Shown here in pieces: positions 16,423 through 25,262 of a stretch of 64,000 bases of DNA. Origin of the DNA: Sphingomonadales bacterium. Its GTDB lineage: Bacteria; Pseudomonadota; Alphaproteobacteria; Sphingomonadales; Sphingomonadaceae. The number at the start of each line of letters is the position of its first letter. Position 1 is the stretch's first letter. The notes beneath the pieces were generated by a model. It was given only the letters and a program-made list of their open reading frames with translations. It ran no database searches and was not told the origin of the DNA. The translations under genes were made by a program, and so were the position numbers. The stretch is from NCBI GenBank assembly GCA_027491235.1, contig JAIXWO010000018.1, positions 186,001 through 250,000 of the forward strand. Direction: 5' to 3'.

Positions 16423-17861
16423 ATTGTCAGCCGCCAATCCCACCCGAGTGGATCTCCGTCCATGACCTCAACGCCCTGGGCGATGAGCTCATCCCGGATC
16501 GCATCGGAGGCTGCGAAGTCCTTGTTCGCTCGCGCTTCCTTGCGGCGGGCGAGGGCGGCTTCGATGTCGGTTTCGGTGATCGTCGTGTCGTTGGGGCGCA
16601 CGCGGAGGTTGGCGCGCTCAAGTGTCATCAGTCCGAAACCGAGCACATTGTCCATCCTTGCAATGGCCGCCAGCTTCTGACCCGTATCCACCTTCTTCAT
16701 TGCGATGGCCTCATCAAGACAGGTGAGCGCGACAGCGGTGTTCAGGTCTTCGGACACAGCAGTATCAAACTGCGCCAGCAGCTCGACAAGCTTGGGGTGC
16801 TCGACACCTTCCGCCATGCTCGCAGAAGCGCGGACGTTCGTAACGCCCATCACCATCCGCTTTAACCGCGTGAAGGCTGCGGCAAGGTTGTCCCAGCTAA
16901 ACTCCAGCTCACTCCGGTAATGCGCCTGCAGGCACATCAGGCGATAGGCGAGGGGGTGGAAGCCGCGTTCGACCAGAACCTGCAGGCGCAGGAATTCGCC
17001 TGTCGATTTGCTCATCTTCCCGCCACGGTCGATCAGGAAGTTGTTGTGCATCCAGATACGCGCGCCGCTGTGGTCTGAGGCGCAGTACGCCTGATTTTGC
17101 GCGATCTCGTTCGGGTGGTGTATCTCGCGGTGGTCGATACCGCCGGTGTGAATATCGAACGGCATGCCGAGCAGCGCTTCTGACATCACAGAGCATTCAA
17201 GGTGCCAGCCCGGTGCGCCTTTGCCCCAGGGGCTATCCCACTCCATCTGCCGGGTCTCGCCCGCAGGTGTCTTGCGCCAGATGGCAAAGTCCGCCTGATG
17301 TCGCTTGCCGTCGACCTGTTCGATCCGCCCTTCGCCATCTTCCGTGGCGGCGCGTGCGAGGCGACCGTAGTCGGCCACCGTCGAGGTGTCGAAATAGAGG
17401 CCGCTGTCCAGCTCATAGCAGTGCGTGTCGGCAATCGATTTCGCAAATTCGATCATGCGCGGGACATAGTCGGTCGCGATCGACCATTGGAAAGGCTGGC
17501 GGATGTTCAGACGTTCAATGTCGGCCCAATAGGCATCAGTGTAAAACTTCGCGATGTCCCACGCGCTCTTGCCTGCAGCGCTGGCGGCCTTTTCCATCTT
17601 GTCATCGCCCGCATCGGCGTCGCTCGTCAGATGGCCGACATCGGTGATGTTGATGACATGCTTCAGCGCATAGCCCTTGAACGACAAGGCGCGTCCCAGC
17701 GTGTCTGCAAATACATAAGCGCGCATATTGCCGATATGCTGGAAGTTATAGACCGTCGGCCCACAGGTATAGACGCGCGCTTCGCCGGGGTGGACGGGCT
17801 GGAACTCTTCCAGCTGGCGGGTCAGGCTGTTGAACAGCTTCAGGGGCGCGGCGTCAGTCAT
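16419..17861 (-). CDS. cysS: Cysteinyl-tRNA synthetase
   Basis: A 480-residue class Ia aminoacyl-tRNA synthetase charging tRNA-Cys. The N-terminal catalytic domain has the HIGH-type motif NFQHIGNMR preceded by YTCGPTVY (the zinc-binding Cys), further zinc ligands in WHLECSVMS and the HHPNE segment, and the KMSKS loop as KMSKSTGEFL. A C-terminal helical DALR-like domain follows. The frame is open upstream to 18017, but MTDAAPLKLFNSL at ATG 17861 is the family start. Expected length for bacterial CysRS is 460-500. Confidence 0.97.
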   Translation of the reverse strand: MTDAAPLKLFNSLTRQLEEFQPVHPGEARVYTCGPTVYNFQHIGNMRAYVFADTLGRALSFKGYALKHVINITDVGHLTSDADAGDDKMEKAASAAGKSAWDIAKFYTDAYWADIERLNIRQPFQWSIATDYVPRMIEFAKSIADTHCYELDSGLYFDTSTVADYGRLARAATEDGEGRIEQVDGKRHQADFAIWRKTPAGETRQMEWDSPWGKGAPGWHLECSVMSEALLGMPFDIHTGGIDHREIHHPNEIAQNQAYCASDHSGARIWMHNNFLIDRGGKMSKSTGEFLRLQVLVERGFHPLAYRLMCLQAHYRSELEFSWDNLAAAFTRLKRMVMGVTNVRASASMAEGVEHPKLVELLAQFDTAVSEDLNTAVALTCLDEAIAMKKVDTGQKLAAIARMDNVLGFGLMTLERANLRVRPNDTTITETDIEAALARRKEARANKDFAASDAIRDELIAQGVEVMDGDPLGWDWRLTI

Positions 17862-17910
17862 GGTCCGCCTCCTAAGCGGCGGGGCCTTTGGGGGCAAGAT
17901 GGGCTTGGCC

Positions 17911-18669
17911 CTAACGCGGCAGGATGGCGACGCGCCCCTGATGGGTGATGACGTCCATCGCCATGTCGAACGCCGCTTCCAGCGTTGCGGGGGTGAGAAC
18001 CTCGACACAGGGCCCAAAGGCGACGGCGCGGCCTTGCTTCAGGATCAGAATGTCATCGGCCGCGCGCGCCGCTGCATCCAGTTGGTGGAGGACAACCAGC
18101 ACACCCTTGCCCGCATCCGCCGCCGCCCGCATCAGGCGCAGCACATCCTGCTGGTGCGGCGGGTCCAGATTGGCGAGCGGTTCATCGGCGAGGATCCAGT
18201 CCGTTTCCGCGGCCAGCACGCGGGCGAATTTGGCGCGGGCTTTCTCTCCGCCCGAAAGCGTGTCGACGGTGCGATCGGCGAGATGCGTGACGTCGGTCTG
18301 CGCTATGGCCGCGTCGATCGCGGCCTCATCGCCCGGTGAAAGCGCCGCGAAGGGAGAGCGATGCGGCAGACGGCCCAGCGCGACCAACTCGCGCACGGTG
18401 AGCGCCCAGGCGGGCTGGCCGTTCTGCGGCAGATAGCCAAGCCGACGTGCGCGTTCTGGCAAAGAAAGGGCAGCGATAGGCGTGTCATCAATCGAGATGC
18501 TCCCGGCAGAGGGCGGGACCAGACCGGCAATGGCGCGCAACAGGCTGGTCTTGCCCGCGCCATTCGCGCCGAGGATTGCCGTCACGCGCCCGCGCTGAAG
18601 GGAGAGCGTCAGCGCCTCAACCACCTGCTGTTTGCCCAGTGTGACAGACAGAGCCTCGATCCCGATCAT
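17911..18669 (-). CDS. btuD: Cobalamin ABC transporter ATP-binding protein
   Basis: A 252-residue FepC/BtuD-type ABC ATPase with Walker A GANGAGKT, signature LSGGEK, Walker B WILADEP and switch His in LHQLDAA. It would energise the neighbouring BtuC permease. Its ATG (18669) overlaps the btuC stop as ATGA. Assignment to vitamin B12 rather than iron-siderophore uptake rests on the cobalamin riboswitch ahead of the operon. Confidence 0.9.
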   Translation of the reverse strand: MIGIEALSVTLGKQQVVEALTLSLQRGRVTAILGANGAGKTSLLRAIAGLVPPSAGSISIDDTPIAALSLPERARRLGYLPQNGQPAWALTVRELVALGRLPHRSPFAALSPGDEAAIDAAIAQTDVTHLADRTVDTLSGGEKARAKFARVLAAETDWILADEPLANLDPPHQQDVLRLMRAAADAGKGVLVVLHQLDAAARAADDILILKQGRAVAFGPCVEVLTPATLEAAFDMAMDVITHQGRVAILPR

Positions 18670-19622
18670 GCCGGTTCCCTCCGGATGCGGGTGAGCAACA
18701 GGAAGAAGAAGGGCGCGCCGATGGCCGCCATTGCAATCCCCAGCCGGACCTCACCGGCGCCAGGCAAGAGCCGCACCGCGCTGTCCGCCGCCAATGTCAG
18801 GATCGCACCGCCAATGGCGGAGGGGATGAGCGTCGCGGAGGGACGTTCCCCCACAATGCGGCGGATGAAGTGCGGCACGATCAGCCCGACAAAGCCGACA
18901 ACGCCAGTGACCGCAACCGACGCCCCGACCGCGAGGCCCGTTCCAAGCGCGATCTGCCAGCGCAGCCGGTCTGGCTCGACGCCCATGGATCGGGCCGCGT
19001 CCTCGCCCAGCGTCAACGCATCAAGCGACCGCGCCGTGAGGAGAAGGATCACACTGCCCAGCACCATGAAGGGCAAGGCGCGTGCAACATCGTCCATCGT
19101 CCGGTCGGTCAGCGCACCCATCATCCAAGCGATGATCTCGCTCGTCGCAAAGGGGTTGGGCGCCATGCTGATGAGAAGCGCGGTGAGCGAGCCGGAGAGC
19201 GTTGCCAGTACCATGCCCGCCAGAATAAAGCCCAATGGCCCGCCGCTGCGTCCGGCCAGCGCGACGAGCAACGCGACGCTGATTGCCGCCCCCGCCATCG
19301 CAAAGCCGAACATGGCAAGGCCGCTCACGCCGAGAAGGATCGCAATGACCCCACCCAACGCCGCGCTGGATGACACACCCACCACCGTCGGGTCGGCCAG
19401 CGGATTGCGGAGATAGCCTTGCAGCACCGCTCCTGACAGACCGAGCACCGCGCCGACACTGGCACCAAGGATCGCACGCGGCAGGCGGAGTTCGGCCATG
19501 ATCCAGCCATTGGCGGTGTCGGCGAACCAGTCTGCGGGACCAATCCAGACCTTGCCCGCCGCCAAAGAGGTGAGGAAGGCGAGCGCGAGGAGCGCGACAA
19601 GCAGGAGGGTGGACCGCTTCAT
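18666..19622 (-). CDS. btuC: Cobalamin ABC transporter permease (FecCD/BtuC family)
   Basis: A 318-residue polytopic permease starting MKRSTLLLVALLALAFL with about nine or ten hydrophobic segments. Family marks are ELRLPRAILGASVGAVLGLSG, RNPLADPTVVGVSSSAALGG and the coupling region GVVGFVGLIVPHFIRRIVG. The reading frame is open upstream to 19841, but ATG 19622 forms an ATGA overlap with the btuF stop and starts at the expected place. It carries vitamin B12 across the inner membrane. Confidence 0.92.
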   Translation of the reverse strand: MKRSTLLLVALLALAFLTSLAAGKVWIGPADWFADTANGWIMAELRLPRAILGASVGAVLGLSGAVLQGYLRNPLADPTVVGVSSSAALGGVIAILLGVSGLAMFGFAMAGAAISVALLVALAGRSGGPLGFILAGMVLATLSGSLTALLISMAPNPFATSEIIAWMMGALTDRTMDDVARALPFMVLGSVILLLTARSLDALTLGEDAARSMGVEPDRLRWQIALGTGLAVGASVAVTGVVGFVGLIVPHFIRRIVGERPSATLIPSAIGGAILTLAADSAVRLLPGAGEVRLGIAMAAIGAPFFFLLLTRIRREPA

Positions 19623-20419
19623 ACCGCCGACCTCAACACGCGCATGGCTTCGATAATGGTCGGCCCGCCGCAGAAGAGCAGCCTGTCCGGGAAGGACACG
19701 ATGCGTGTCCGCCCGCCCAGATGGCGCAGAAGGCGCTGCCGTGCGGCCAATGCCCGCGCATCTTCTCCCGTGGCCGTGGTCGGCATGAAGATGATGTCGG
19801 GCGGGCGGCGCACCAATGTTTCGAGCGGCAGGACATCCCATTGCTGCAGGCCAAATTGTCCGCTGGCATTGATGAACCCGGCGCGGGCGAGGAGTTCATC
19901 CTGCAACGTCCCCTTGCCCGCGACAAAGCCGCCCGTCTGCCAGATGATGGCGCTGCGCTTGGGCGCGGCGGATGCAGGCTTGGCAGCCGCAGCAATATCG
20001 GCAGCGAGGCGCTGGCCTGCGCGCGGTTGGCCGACGGCGGTGGCGACGTCCTGCACTTGCGAGATGCTCTCTTCAACTGTTGCCGGCACGCCGAATGTCC
20101 TCATCGGCACGCCTGCCTTGGCCAGCGCCGCATTGGCGCCGCTGCTCGCCAGATTGCCGGTCAGCAGCAGGCGGGGCTTGGCCGCGATGATCTCCTCCGC
20201 CGTCACGCCGAGCGCGGGACGAGCCCGAGCCCAGCCCAGCGGCGCCGAAGCGCTTTCAGGATCATGGGACCAGCTGCTGACCGCCGCCACGCTGTTCGGT
20301 GCTACATCTGCGAGGATCGCGTCGATGCACGGGTTGTTCGACACGATCCCACCGGGCGTGACCTCCGGCCCGCCGCTGCATCCGGCGAGAAGCAACACAG
20401 CGGGCCAGAGGCAGCGCAT
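19619..20419 (-). CDS. btuF: Cobalamin-binding lipoprotein (BtuF-like)
   Basis: A 266-residue periplasmic binding protein of the helical-backbone (FepB/BtuF) class. It has a lipobox LLAGC (Cys14), then GGIVSNNPCIDAILADVAP, AKPRLLLTGN and DVLPLETLVRRPPDIIF. Binding to vitamin B12 is inferred from the riboswitch-controlled operon. ATG 20419 overlaps the btuB stop as ATGA. Confidence 0.88.
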   Translation of the reverse strand: MRCLWPAVLLLAGCSGGPEVTPGGIVSNNPCIDAILADVAPNSVAAVSSWSHDPESASAPLGWARARPALGVTAEEIIAAKPRLLLTGNLASSGANAALAKAGVPMRTFGVPATVEESISQVQDVATAVGQPRAGQRLAADIAAAAKPASAAPKRSAIIWQTGGFVAGKGTLQDELLARAGFINASGQFGLQQWDVLPLETLVRRPPDIIFMPTTATGEDARALAARQRLLRHLGGRTRIVSFPDRLLFCGGPTIIEAMRVLRSAV

Positions 20420-22293
20420 CAGAAGGACGTCCGCACGCCGACGAACGCGGTGCGGCCATAGGCACCATAACCACTCACCGTTTCATAGCGCGCATCGATC
20501 AGATTCTCGACGCGGCCATAGAGTTCGAGCGTCTCCCCAATGGGCAGCGATGCACGCAGCCCAACGAGCGCATAGCCATCAAGCGACGTCCGGGCGAAGG
20601 TCTCGAAATCGGTGTCCGCGCTGTCGCTCGCCAGTCGCAACGTCGCGCCGAGGCGTGCGCCAAAGGGTGTCGTCCAGTCCACGTCCGCTGCCAGATTGTG
20701 CCTTGGGCGACGCACGAGCACACGGCCCGTCGTCCGGTCTTCGGTGTCGAGCAGCGTATAGTTGACCGTCATGTCGAGCGTGTCGGTTGGACGGATTTTC
20801 ATTGATATTTCAATACCTTTGGAACGGGTTCTATCGACATTGTCATAAGTGCCGTCGGGCCGGTTGGCGCAAATGCCTGTCGTCTGTCCAAAGCAGGAAA
20901 TGAAGTCGATCTGGTTGCGTGTGTCGCGCTGGAACAATGTTGCCGAGAGGATGAAGCGCCCTTCCAGCAGCTTCTGCTCAACTCCCAGATCATAGCTTTG
21001 CGCGCTTTCGGGCTTGAGCGTCACATTCCCGTAAAAGCTGTAGAGCTGGAACAGCGTCGGGGCTTTGAACCCCTCGCCATAGGCCGCACGAAGCGTGGTG
21101 CCGCTGCCAACGCGCCAGACCATGTTGCCGGACATCGTCGTGCGTGTGCCGAAGGTCGCATGATCATCGACACGGATGCCTCCGGTCAGGGTGATGCGGG
21201 AGAGCGGGCTGGCGACGAGCTGGAGATAGCCGCCGCTGGTGTGTGTCTTGTTTTCCGAAAACCCGTCGCTGATGCGGGAGCGTTCATGCTCTGCGCCAAA
21301 CACCGCGCGCATAGTTTCGCTCGCCCGCCAGTCGCCGCGATACTCGATCCGCTCAATCCGGCCACGGTTAAGATATTGCGGGGTCGCGTCGCCGGGTGCG
21401 GCAAAGCTGTCGCGGTTGATGTCGGAGAGGGTCAGGCCGATGCGGTTCTTCAGATCCCCCAGGTCGGCCCGCAGCCCGGCATAGCCCATTGCCTGTTCGG
21501 AATGGGTGACTTCTGGCGTATCGGCAAAGCTATAAAAGGGCGGGGGGAAGCCATCCTGATCAATCCGGCTTTTCGCGTAATAGCCGCGCAGATCGAGGCC
21601 GATGCCGTCGGCCACGTCGATTTCGACGCGCCCATTGGCGCCATATTGCCGCAGGCCGTCTGCCTCTGTTCCGTTTTTATAGGCCGAAATGCCGCCTTCA
21701 TTGAACCAGCCCGCGCCAAGGGACGCGCGCACCGGGCCGAGCGTGCCGGACAGATTGCCGACGATATTGCCGGCGTCATTTGATCCAATTTCGCCGCGCA
21801 GCTTGGCACTTGGCTGTTCAGTCGGCGTGGCAGTCACCACATTGACGACGCCGCCAATCGCCTCGCTGCCCCAGGGGACCGAGTTCGGCCCGCGCAGCAC
21901 TTCGATCTGCTGGATATTGCCGATCAGCAGGCTGCCAAAGTCAAAGCCGCCGCCGGGCGAGGACGGGTCATTGACCTTTACACCATCAATGAGCGCCAGC
22001 GTCTGCTCCCCCTCCGCGCCGCGAATGCGGACGGCGGAAAAACCGCCAAGCCCGCCATTGCGCGAAATGGTGACGCCGGGTTGCGAGGCCAGCAGCTCGG
22101 CAACGCCGATGGATTGGCGCACGTCGATCTCACTTTGGTTGAGGGTCGAGACAGCCTGACCTGTGTCCCCACTGCGCGTTGGCGCGCCGGTGGCGGTCAC
22201 GATGATCGTTTCCGCCTCATCTACATCTTGGCCAAACGCAGAGGTAGAGGCCAGCGCCAACAGCGCGGCCGAACAATAAAATACAGATTTCAA
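20419..22293 (-). CDS. btuB: TonB-dependent vitamin B12 receptor BtuB
   Basis: A 624-residue outer-membrane receptor. It has a signal peptide (SVFYCSAALLALASTSAFG), TonB box ETIIVTA, plug domain (GVAELLASQPGVTISRNGG ... VRIRGAEGEQTLALIDGVKVND ... IEVLRGPNSVPWGSEAIGGV) and a beta-barrel ending in aromatic Phe (FVGVRTSF). It imports cobalamin across the outer membrane using TonB. The most likely start is TTG 22293 with GGGAG 6 bases upstream; the longer open frame to 22533 would run through the riboswitch and is not credible. It heads the btuB-F-C-D operon. Confidence 0.92.
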   Translation of the reverse strand: MKSVFYCSAALLALASTSAFGQDVDEAETIIVTATGAPTRSGDTGQAVSTLNQSEIDVRQSIGVAELLASQPGVTISRNGGLGGFSAVRIRGAEGEQTLALIDGVKVNDPSSPGGGFDFGSLLIGNIQQIEVLRGPNSVPWGSEAIGGVVNVVTATPTEQPSAKLRGEIGSNDAGNIVGNLSGTLGPVRASLGAGWFNEGGISAYKNGTEADGLRQYGANGRVEIDVADGIGLDLRGYYAKSRIDQDGFPPPFYSFADTPEVTHSEQAMGYAGLRADLGDLKNRIGLTLSDINRDSFAAPGDATPQYLNRGRIERIEYRGDWRASETMRAVFGAEHERSRISDGFSENKTHTSGGYLQLVASPLSRITLTGGIRVDDHATFGTRTTMSGNMVWRVGSGTTLRAAYGEGFKAPTLFQLYSFYGNVTLKPESAQSYDLGVEQKLLEGRFILSATLFQRDTRNQIDFISCFGQTTGICANRPDGTYDNVDRTRSKGIEISMKIRPTDTLDMTVNYTLLDTEDRTTGRVLVRRPRHNLAADVDWTTPFGARLGATLRLASDSADTDFETFARTSLDGYALVGLRASLPIGETLELYGRVENLIDARYETVSGYGAYGRTAFVGVRTSF

Positions 22294-22379
22294 TTCAATC
22301 TCCCTCGCACAACGACTCCTGTTGCCGTCACGCGAGGAAACCCCCGATCGCCTGCGTCTTCCCGCACAGCCGAAGGACT

Positions 22380-22543
22380 GCTGTGACGGGCAGGTCTCCT
22401 GGCTTCCGGGTCGCTGCGCCTCTCCACCTTCCCGGTTGCCCAGTGGTATAACGGAGAGGAACTCGCCGGTTACAGTTGCGGGAACAGCGCCGGATTTGAA
22501 CCGACTTCCCTTTTCAGCTCCACTACAGAGCACCTGTCACAGG
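22380..22543 (-). promoter_or_regulatory. Cobalamin riboswitch
   Basis: Read leftward, the region shows the conserved cobalamin aptamer core: GGTGCTCTG near the 5' end, AAAAGGGAA, then CCGCAACTGTAACCGG (22481-22466), a variable hairpin, CCACTGGG, and the B12 box GCCAGGAGACC (22403-22393). It lies about 90 bases ahead of the btuB start. Binding of adenosyl- or related cobalamin would lower expression of the uptake operon. Confidence 0.93.
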
Positions 22544-22585
22544 GCCGAATTACGCCGCAATGGCAGGATTGGCAAGCCGCCGTCT

Positions 22586-23416
22586 TCAGGCAGCCTTGGC
22601 TTTGGCCGCGTGGCCATTGTCCAGAAAGCCCTGGATGAGCGGCACGCATTCTTCGGAATGGCTCATCAAAAACAGATGCCCACCATCCTTGATCGTGACC
22701 ATCTGGGCATTGGGGATCAGCGTTTCCAAAATGCGGCCGTTGATCGGGCGGACAATGGCATCTTCCTCGCCCATCAGCACAAGCGTTTCATGGCGGAGGA
22801 AGGGCAGGAAGGGCGCACTTGTCCAGCCCACCATCGCGAACAATTGGTTGAAATAGCCTGACATGGACGGCGCCTTGATCCGGCTGACATGGGCTTCAGA
22901 TCCCTTGCTTTGACCGCCGTACAAATCATTGAAATTCTTAAGCATATAGTCGGGCTCAACATAGCGGCGCGGGTTGGCCATCTTGCTCAGCGCCGACCAT
23001 TTGCCCGGCACCATCAGCATCCCCGCCGTGGTCGCGATCAGCACAAGCCGGTTGGTGCGCTTGCCATATTGAACGGCAAATTGCTGCGCCATAGCCCCGC
23101 CCCAGCTGATGCCCATCACGTCGACGTCGGCATAGCCCAGATCATCAAGAATCTTGTCGGCAACACGCGCCATCATCCAGGGGCGATAGGGCCAGACAGG
23201 GTCGGGGGAATTGCCGATGCCGGGCATATCAAAGGTGATGACATTGCGGCCCAGCCGTTCGGCAAAGGGGGCAATCAGCTCTGCATTGGCACCGATGCCG
23301 TTGAAGAACAGGACGGGCAGGGCATTTTCACCGGCCTCACCTGCATCCCAATGCGTCACACAGACATCGCGCCCGTCGACTGACGCCATATGTGTTTCAG
23401 CTTTTGCCTGGCTCAT
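22586..23416 (-). CDS. phaZ: Polyhydroxyalkanoate depolymerase (intracellular PhaZ-like alpha/beta hydrolase)
   Basis: A 276-residue alpha/beta hydrolase. The nucleophile elbow is GISWGGAMAQQFA with Ser104, a form characteristic of medium-chain-length PHA depolymerases of Pseudomonas. The Asp (GEEDAIV) and His (DGGHLF) of the triad are in place near the C-terminus, and the oxyanion strand reads LFFNGIGAN. There is no signal peptide, so it acts on intracellular granules. It follows the PHA synthase gene by 14 bases on the same strand, the same partner arrangement as phaC1-phaZ in pseudomonads. The tail AAKAKAA is lysine/alanine-rich. Confidence 0.86.
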   Translation of the reverse strand: MSQAKAETHMASVDGRDVCVTHWDAGEAGENALPVLFFNGIGANAELIAPFAERLGRNVITFDMPGIGNSPDPVWPYRPWMMARVADKILDDLGYADVDVMGISWGGAMAQQFAVQYGKRTNRLVLIATTAGMLMVPGKWSALSKMANPRRYVEPDYMLKNFNDLYGGQSKGSEAHVSRIKAPSMSGYFNQLFAMVGWTSAPFLPFLRHETLVLMGEEDAIVRPINGRILETLIPNAQMVTIKDGGHLFLMSHSEECVPLIQGFLDNGHAAKAKAA

Positions 23417-23430
23417 AGGTTTATCTTTCT

Positions 23431-25113
23431 TCAGTCGAACACATATTGGCCGGGAGCGGCCCCCACGGGCGGGTGGGCTTTGCTGCCAAGCGCTGTCGGT
23501 GCGGCCTTCTCTGCGCCCGCCCGGGCCTTAAGCCATTGTGCCCAATGCGGCCACCAGCTTCCGGCATGTTCTTCCGCTTTTGCCATCCATTTCTCCGGCG
23601 CCTCCGGGGCCTTGCCATTGGCGCGGTAGAATTTGGCCTTCGGGTTGCCCGGCGGGTTAAGCATCGCCTGAATATGGCCGGAGTGGGAGAGGACGAACTC
23701 GATATTCTTGGATCCGAACAATTGGGTGGAGCGATAGCACGCCTTCCAGGGCGTGATGTGGTCGGTCACGCCCGCGACGATGTAGAGGTCCCTCGTCACC
23801 TTGGTCAGGTCGACCACATGGCCCGCGATCTCCGCCGTTCCGGGCGCGGCAAAGGGCTGGTTCCCGTAAAGGTCCAGATAGTCCGAATGCAGCTGGGCGG
23901 GCAGGTTGGTCGCATCATTGTTCCAGAACAGGATGTCGAAGGCGGGCGGGTCTTCCCCGAGTAAGTAGTTGTTGACCACATAGTTCCACACAAGGTCATT
24001 GGGCCGCAGCCAAGCGAACATGCGCGAGAGCGAGGCGCCGTCCAACACGCCGGCCTTGCGCGACCGCTGTCGGGCCAATTCAATACCATGTTCGGACACG
24101 AGTGAGCCGACCTCGCTGTCAGTGATTTCGGGCTTGAGCACACACACCATCAGTGAGACGGCATTGACGCGCTTGTCGCCCTTGGACGCGAGCTTGGAGA
24201 GCATGGCCGACATGGTGATCCCGCCCGAACAGGCGCCGGAGACGTTGACTTGCTTGGACCCCGTCACCTCACAGATGACGCTGATTGCCTCAATGATGCC
24301 GTCGACATAGTTGGCGAGGCCCCAATCGGCATGCTCCTTGGTCGGGTTGCGCCAGCTGATGAGGAAGGTCTGCTGCCCATTGCCCAGCAGGAAGCGGACG
24401 ATGCTTTTGTCCGGGCTCAGATCGTTGACATAGGCCTTGTTGATCTGTGGCGGGATGATGAGCAGCGGCGTTTCATGCACCTTTTCGGTGGTGGGCTGAT
24501 AGTGGATCAACTCCATCAGCTCGGTGCGATAGATGACGGCACCCGGCGTGCACGCGATGTTCTCGCCGATCTTGAAGGGGCGTTTGTCGACCTGAGAGAC
24601 GAGCATGTCGTTGTTGACGATGTCGTCATAGGCGTTCTTGAGGCCGCGGATGAGCGAGGCGCCGCCGGTTTCCGCGGCCTTTTTCAGCGCGGCAGGATTG
24701 CCCGCCAGCGTGTTCGTCGGGGCGAGCGAGTCGATCACCATGCCTGCCACGAAATGCGCGCGGGTGCGTTCCAGCTCGTCCAGCTCCAGATCGCCGATGA
24801 AGTTCTTCACGCCCTTTTCGGCCGCGAGATAATATTGCATCCCGGCGCGGAAGAGCGGGTTCTGGCTCCATGTCGCGTCCGCAAAGCGGCGGTCCTTGGG
24901 GTTGGGCGCGATGTCCGACTTCATCGTGATGATCTTGATGACATCGTCCGCAAAGGACTTGCTGTGCTCGATCACCTTGCCGGGCTGCGTGGCGGTGGCT
25001 TTCAGCATCACGCCAACGGCCCCGATCAAATCCTCTTTGGCCAGCCCGACCAAGGGATTGAGGGCTACGCCCGCATCTGCGGCCTCTTCGAGGCCTTTCG
25101 GCATCTTCGCCAT
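23431..25113 (-). CDS. phaC: Poly(3-hydroxyalkanoate) synthase, class II type
   Basis: A 560-residue polymerase joining 3-hydroxyacyl-CoA units into storage polyester. The lipase-like box is GACSGG with catalytic Cys295; Asp451 (VTDHITPW) and His480 (SHSGHIQ) complete the triad, nearly the numbering of P. aeruginosa PhaC1. Long stretches match what I remember of class II enzymes: APTNTL-GNPAALKK, LLIIPPQINKAYV, FLISWRNPTKEHADWGL, WLRPNDLVWNYVVNNYL, FDILFWNND and LNPPGNPKA. Length also fits class II (about 560), shorter than most class I enzymes and without their N-terminal region. ATG 25113 has GGAGG upstream; an open frame to 25245 is ignored. PhaZ follows. Confidence 0.93.
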   Translation of the reverse strand: MAKMPKGLEEAADAGVALNPLVGLAKEDLIGAVGVMLKATATQPGKVIEHSKSFADDVIKIITMKSDIAPNPKDRRFADATWSQNPLFRAGMQYYLAAEKGVKNFIGDLELDELERTRAHFVAGMVIDSLAPTNTLAGNPAALKKAAETGGASLIRGLKNAYDDIVNNDMLVSQVDKRPFKIGENIACTPGAVIYRTELMELIHYQPTTEKVHETPLLIIPPQINKAYVNDLSPDKSIVRFLLGNGQQTFLISWRNPTKEHADWGLANYVDGIIEAISVICEVTGSKQVNVSGACSGGITMSAMLSKLASKGDKRVNAVSLMVCVLKPEITDSEVGSLVSEHGIELARQRSRKAGVLDGASLSRMFAWLRPNDLVWNYVVNNYLLGEDPPAFDILFWNNDATNLPAQLHSDYLDLYGNQPFAAPGTAEIAGHVVDLTKVTRDLYIVAGVTDHITPWKACYRSTQLFGSKNIEFVLSHSGHIQAMLNPPGNPKAKFYRANGKAPEAPEKWMAKAEEHAGSWWPHWAQWLKARAGAEKAAPTALGSKAHPPVGAAPGQYVFD

Positions 25114-25154
25114 GTCCCCTCCTACGCATTTTTTATGTCGGGGGAGGATCATCG

Positions 25155-25173
25155 CCTTTTCCGAAAAGGTCAA
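25155..25173 (-). promoter_or_regulatory. Possible phaC promoter with an overlapping palindrome
   Basis: Read leftward, TTGACC (25173-25168) is followed after 17 bases by a weak GATCCT. A perfect inverted repeat CCTTTT-CCG-AAAAGG (25155-25169) occupies the spacer and the end of the -35. Such placement would suit a repressor site. No known factor recognised. Confidence 0.35.
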
Positions 25174-25262
25174 GCATCCGCGCGTCTCCCACTTGACGCA
25201 CACGGCAACCCGTTCCAACGCTGCTGCCAAAGATTGAAGCATCATTTGAATGGAGAGACTGA

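Noticed and set aside
19644-20765. 373-codon frame opposite btuF and btuB
   Set aside because: Low-complexity Ser/Arg/Pro-rich translation, antisense to two clear genes.
22294-22533. Extra N-terminal residues for BtuB
   Set aside because: They are encoded by the cobalamin riboswitch and read as nonsense.
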